Source: DAOTYX01 sp034434635 (GTDB lineage Bacteria > Chloroflexota > Anaerolineae > B4-G1 > DUEL01). From it: DNA of 31,434 nucleotides. The translations under genes and the position numbers were made by a program. The stretch spans positions 1 through 31,434 of the forward strand of contig DAOTYX010000123.1 in NCBI GenBank assembly GCA_034434635.1, given 5' to 3'. Below are positions 29,085-31,434 of the stretch, in pieces; within the stretch, counting starts at the first letter, position 1; each line of letters starts with the position of its first letter. The notes under the pieces are model-generated. The model worked only from the letters and a program-made list of their open reading frames with translations. It did not search any database and was not told where the DNA came from.

Positions 29085-31085
29085 TCAGTCCGTGATCCTG
29101 TCTACTTCAATCCGGTCCTCACCGGGGGGCCCGTCAGCGCCCGACAACGGGACACGCCGACCAGTCTGCGGGTCATAAAGGCCGACGTAGATCGTGAACG
29201 GGCCGCGTCCCAGCGTCGGGTCAAAGTGGAGTGGGTGGAAGTCCACCACCTCCTCACCCACTGCCCAACGGTCAGTGGGGTAGGTCCACAGCGCCGGCAC
29301 GCTGTCGTGTTGGGCCACCAGTTGTCCATCAGCATCTATGAGATGGACGAATACCTTGAGCGAGGTGGTCAACGGCGTAGCCGTCTGCCAGTGCAGGTAG
29401 AGCCCCACCCACCGCTCGCCGCGAGGGTCATCCCGGCTGACGAAGGTCTCGTAGCCAGTCAGGGTGATGCCATTCTCCAGTCGCGCCCCTGACGGGCGTG
29501 GCGCGACGGCGCTGTTCTCCTCCACCCGGTAAACCACAAAGTCCCGCTCTTCCTGGACCAGGACAGGCGTCAATCCAGCGGGACGGTTCTCCGGTAACAG
29601 CAGCCCTTCCATATCCGGGTAGAGGAACAGGCCGGTCTGACGGTCGAAGATGAAGAAACGATAACCGTGGTCGTGCACGAAATCCAGCAGCGCGTCGGTG
29701 GCGGTGAGATCGCGGGCCAGGGCGAAGGCCATATCGAAACGACGCTTCCACGGGTCGGAGACATCGTGAAACTCAACGTGCGTGCTGAACACCTGACGGG
29801 CGGAGGTCATCCCGGCGGCATGGAGGGTATTGCTGACAGCAACGATCGTCTCGTCCGCCGGGTTACTGAGCATGAAGTGCAGTGGGTAACGCACATTGAA
29901 CGCCAGCAGGCAGAGCAGCAGCGGTACGCGCACCGGCAGCCGCCAGCGGCAGATGCCGACCCGCGCCGGGAAAAGTGTCCAGAGAAAGTAGAGACAGCAC
30001 AGCACCTCAAACGGCATCAGCGTGATCAGGAAGCGCCGGTCGTAACGGGTGAAGGCCAGGAGGGCCAGCATACCTGCAGTGTAGAGGAGCATGAAGACAC
30101 GCGCTGGACGGCGCATCTGGCCAGGGGCCAGCAGGGCGAAGATGAATCCTGCCTGCGCCAGAACCCCCAACGGCAGGTCCACGGCAAGGAACTCCGTGCC
30201 CGGCCACACAGTCTGAAAGACCCCCCACCAATGGCCGAAGAAGCGCGCGGGGTCACTGGCGACCACCTGCCAGAGCGAGATGTCCAGCGGGACAGCGTTC
30301 CAATCGCGGATGTAGTCGCCAGAACCGAGCAGGTGAAACCACAGGTTGTGGGCCTGGGTGTTGTAGAGCGGGTTGCCCGTCACCACCGCGCTGGCGATCC
30401 ATTGCGGGGCTGCGCCGACCATCCCCCCCAGCAGATAAAGGCCGGTCACCACCAACCCTTCGCGGTCACGGCGCAGTCCCGCCGCGCCCAGCAGGAAGAG
30501 GGTGCATAGCAGGAAGGGAAGGGTGGCGGTGTAGCGGACAAGGTAGGAGAGGCCCACCAGCAGGCCAGCGATCAGGCCCGCCGACCGCCGCCGGGTCTCA
30601 CGCAGCAATAGCGGGAAAGAAAGCAACTGCAGGCCCGCTGCCAGCATGTCGGTGGAGTCCAGATTGCCAAAGAAGAGATAGTAGGCCATGCAACCCAGGC
30701 CGAACTCCGTCAGCACCGCCAGGGCCCACTCGCCAGTCATGCGCCGCACCAACCAGAAGGTGGCCAGCAGGCCCAGAAAGCCCCCCAGGATGGAGATGGC
30801 GAAAGCGACACGCAGCACGTCGGCCCCCAGGGCCACACCCAGGCGCAGCAGGAGTGGGTAGCCAAGCGGGTAAAGGCCGTCCACCCACTGCCACTCCGCC
30901 AGGTGGTGCAGGTCGAAACGGGAGGCCCGCTCCGCCCAGGTGAAGAAATCCGGGTAGCGGACGGCCACCTGTCCGGAGACGCGCCGCACCTCCACCGCGA
31001 TGAACGCCAGGCCGATGAGCCACGGCAGGACAGCCTGGGCGGCGCGCGCCCAGGCTGAGGGGGCCAACAGGGAAGACCGCCGCAT
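29085..31085 (-). CDS. GT39-like membrane glycosyltransferase between pheS and pheT
   Basis: The 666-residue protein has a first helix (AVLPWLIGLAFIAVEV), then YPDFFTWAERASRFDLHHLAEWQWVDGLYPLGYPLLLRLG, resembling the first periplasmic loop of GT39-like enzymes though with FTWAER in place of a clear DE pair. About ten further helices reach residue 400. LFFGNLDSTDMLAAGLQLLSFPLLL is a typical helix pair. A soluble C-terminal part ends in the beta-rich domain SLKVFVHLIDADGQLVAQHDSVPALWTYPTDRWAVGE and YVGLYDPQTGRRVPLSG, the same domain as the two repeats in the 760-residue protein. ATG 31085 is one base after the pheS stop; a longer frame from 31370 is a shadow of pheS. Acceptor unknown. Confidence 0.82.
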   Translation of the reverse strand: MRRSSLLAPSAWARAAQAVLPWLIGLAFIAVEVRRVSGQVAVRYPDFFTWAERASRFDLHHLAEWQWVDGLYPLGYPLLLRLGVALGADVLRVAFAISILGGFLGLLATFWLVRRMTGEWALAVLTEFGLGCMAYYLFFGNLDSTDMLAAGLQLLSFPLLLRETRRRSAGLIAGLLVGLSYLVRYTATLPFLLCTLFLLGAAGLRRDREGLVVTGLYLLGGMVGAAPQWIASAVVTGNPLYNTQAHNLWFHLLGSGDYIRDWNAVPLDISLWQVVASDPARFFGHWWGVFQTVWPGTEFLAVDLPLGVLAQAGFIFALLAPGQMRRPARVFMLLYTAGMLALLAFTRYDRRFLITLMPFEVLCCLYFLWTLFPARVGICRWRLPVRVPLLLCLLAFNVRYPLHFMLSNPADETIVAVSNTLHAAGMTSARQVFSTHVEFHDVSDPWKRRFDMAFALARDLTATDALLDFVHDHGYRFFIFDRQTGLFLYPDMEGLLLPENRPAGLTPVLVQEERDFVVYRVEENSAVAPRPSGARLENGITLTGYETFVSRDDPRGERWVGLYLHWQTATPLTTSLKVFVHLIDADGQLVAQHDSVPALWTYPTDRWAVGEEVVDFHPLHFDPTLGRGPFTIYVGLYDPQTGRRVPLSGADGPPGEDRIEVDRITD

Positions 31086-31086
31086 C

Positions 31087-31434
31087 TCAGAACTGCTCCA
31101 GGAAGCGCAGGTCGTTGCCGTAGAACAGGCGAATGTCATCAATGCCGTACTTGAGCATCGCCGGTCGTTCGACGCCCAACCCGAACGCGAACCCGCTCCA
31201 TTCGGAGGGATCATAGCCGCCGTTCTGCAGGACGACCGGGTGCACCATCCCCGCGCCAGCGATCTCCAGCCAGCCAGAGTGCTTGCACACGCGGCATCCC
31301 TTCCCGCCACAGAGAATGCAGTCCATGTCCGCCTCGATGCTGGGCTCGGTGAAGGGGAAGTAGGAGCCACGGATGCGGATGTGCCGCTGCGGCCCGTACA
31401 GGCGTCGGGCGAACTCGGTCAGCGTGCCGATCAG
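31087..31434 (-). CDS. pheS: Phenylalanine--tRNA ligase alpha subunit PheS, C-terminal part
   Basis: The last 115 residues of PheS are present; the gene continues beyond the right edge. GSYFPFTEPSIEADMDCILC, the cysteine pairs CILCGGKGCRVCK, GWLEIAGAGMVHPVVLQNGG and WSGFAFGLGVERPAMLKYGIDDIRLFYGNDLRFLEQF are the class II motif 2 and 3 region with the C-terminal end typical of bacterial PheS. It is the catalytic subunit that makes Phe-AMP. Its stop is one base before the ATG of the glycosyltransferase gene. Confidence 0.96.
   Translation of the reverse strand: MIGTLTEFARRLYGPQRHIRIRGSYFPFTEPSIEADMDCILCGGKGCRVCKHSGWLEIAGAGMVHPVVLQNGGYDPSEWSGFAFGLGVERPAMLKYGIDDIRLFYGNDLRFLEQF

Overview
The window is GC-rich DNA from a bacterium that is most likely a member of the Chloroflexota (Anaerolineae/Caldilineae-like). 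This assignment is an inference from several features: GT-C type glycosyltransferases carrying a shared C-terminal beta-rich domain, a secreted protein ending in a YLPLM tail, sigma-70 type promoters of the TTGACA-n16/17-TATAAT class, a tRNA gene without an encoded CCA, and a compact, mostly operonic layout. No phage, transposase, CRISPR or integrase gene is visible.

Layout. 1-1822 (-): glycosyltransferase-39-like membrane protein running off the left edge. 1943-4164 (+): PIG-L/LmbE deacetylase and an MFS transporter, separated by a 16-unit heptanucleotide array. 4236-4619 (+): tmRNA (ssrA) with its own promoter and terminator, then a THEP1-type NTPase. 5216-7310: iron-sulfur assembly genes, sufS-sufU (-) divergent from sufT (+). 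7405-7741: GC-rich palindromic repeat array. 7773-8915 (+): cNMP-binding-domain histidine kinase. 8919-10999 (-): membrane histidine kinase and WecG/TagA glycosyltransferase. 11116-13622 (+): complete AmmeMemoRadiSam operon (radical SAM, Memo, AMMECR1). 13634-14615 (-): DUF402 protein and PncC. 14802-15593 (+): FabL-like short-chain reductase. 15594-16113: non-coding leader of dnaA. 16114-17514 (+): dnaA. 17500-20846 (-): secreted carbohydrate-binding-like protein plus a large GT39-like protein. 20934-21815 (-): lipoprotein. 21945-24050 (+): exported SpoIID-domain protein. 24201-24272 (-): tRNA-Met(CAT). 24307-31434 (-): pheS - GT39-like gene - pheT - HExxH membrane protein - EamA transporter.

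Most genes are housekeeping (trans-translation, Fe-S assembly, tRNA charging, replication initiation) mixed with cell-envelope functions. The most unusual signal is a set of heptanucleotide-periodic repeats at six places. The units are CAGGTTN, CCGTNNT and CGTGNNN. Several loci have two arms of opposite orientation around a short spacer. Five of the six loci lie inside open reading frames and stay open, including an insertion within the B5 region of the essential pheT gene, where irregular 8-base units keep the frame. A second unusual feature is the glycosyltransferase gene lodged between pheS and pheT with almost no spacing. The start sites I chose differ in many places from the longest possible reading frame; each choice is justified by a visible Shine-Dalgarno sequence, promoter position or overlap.
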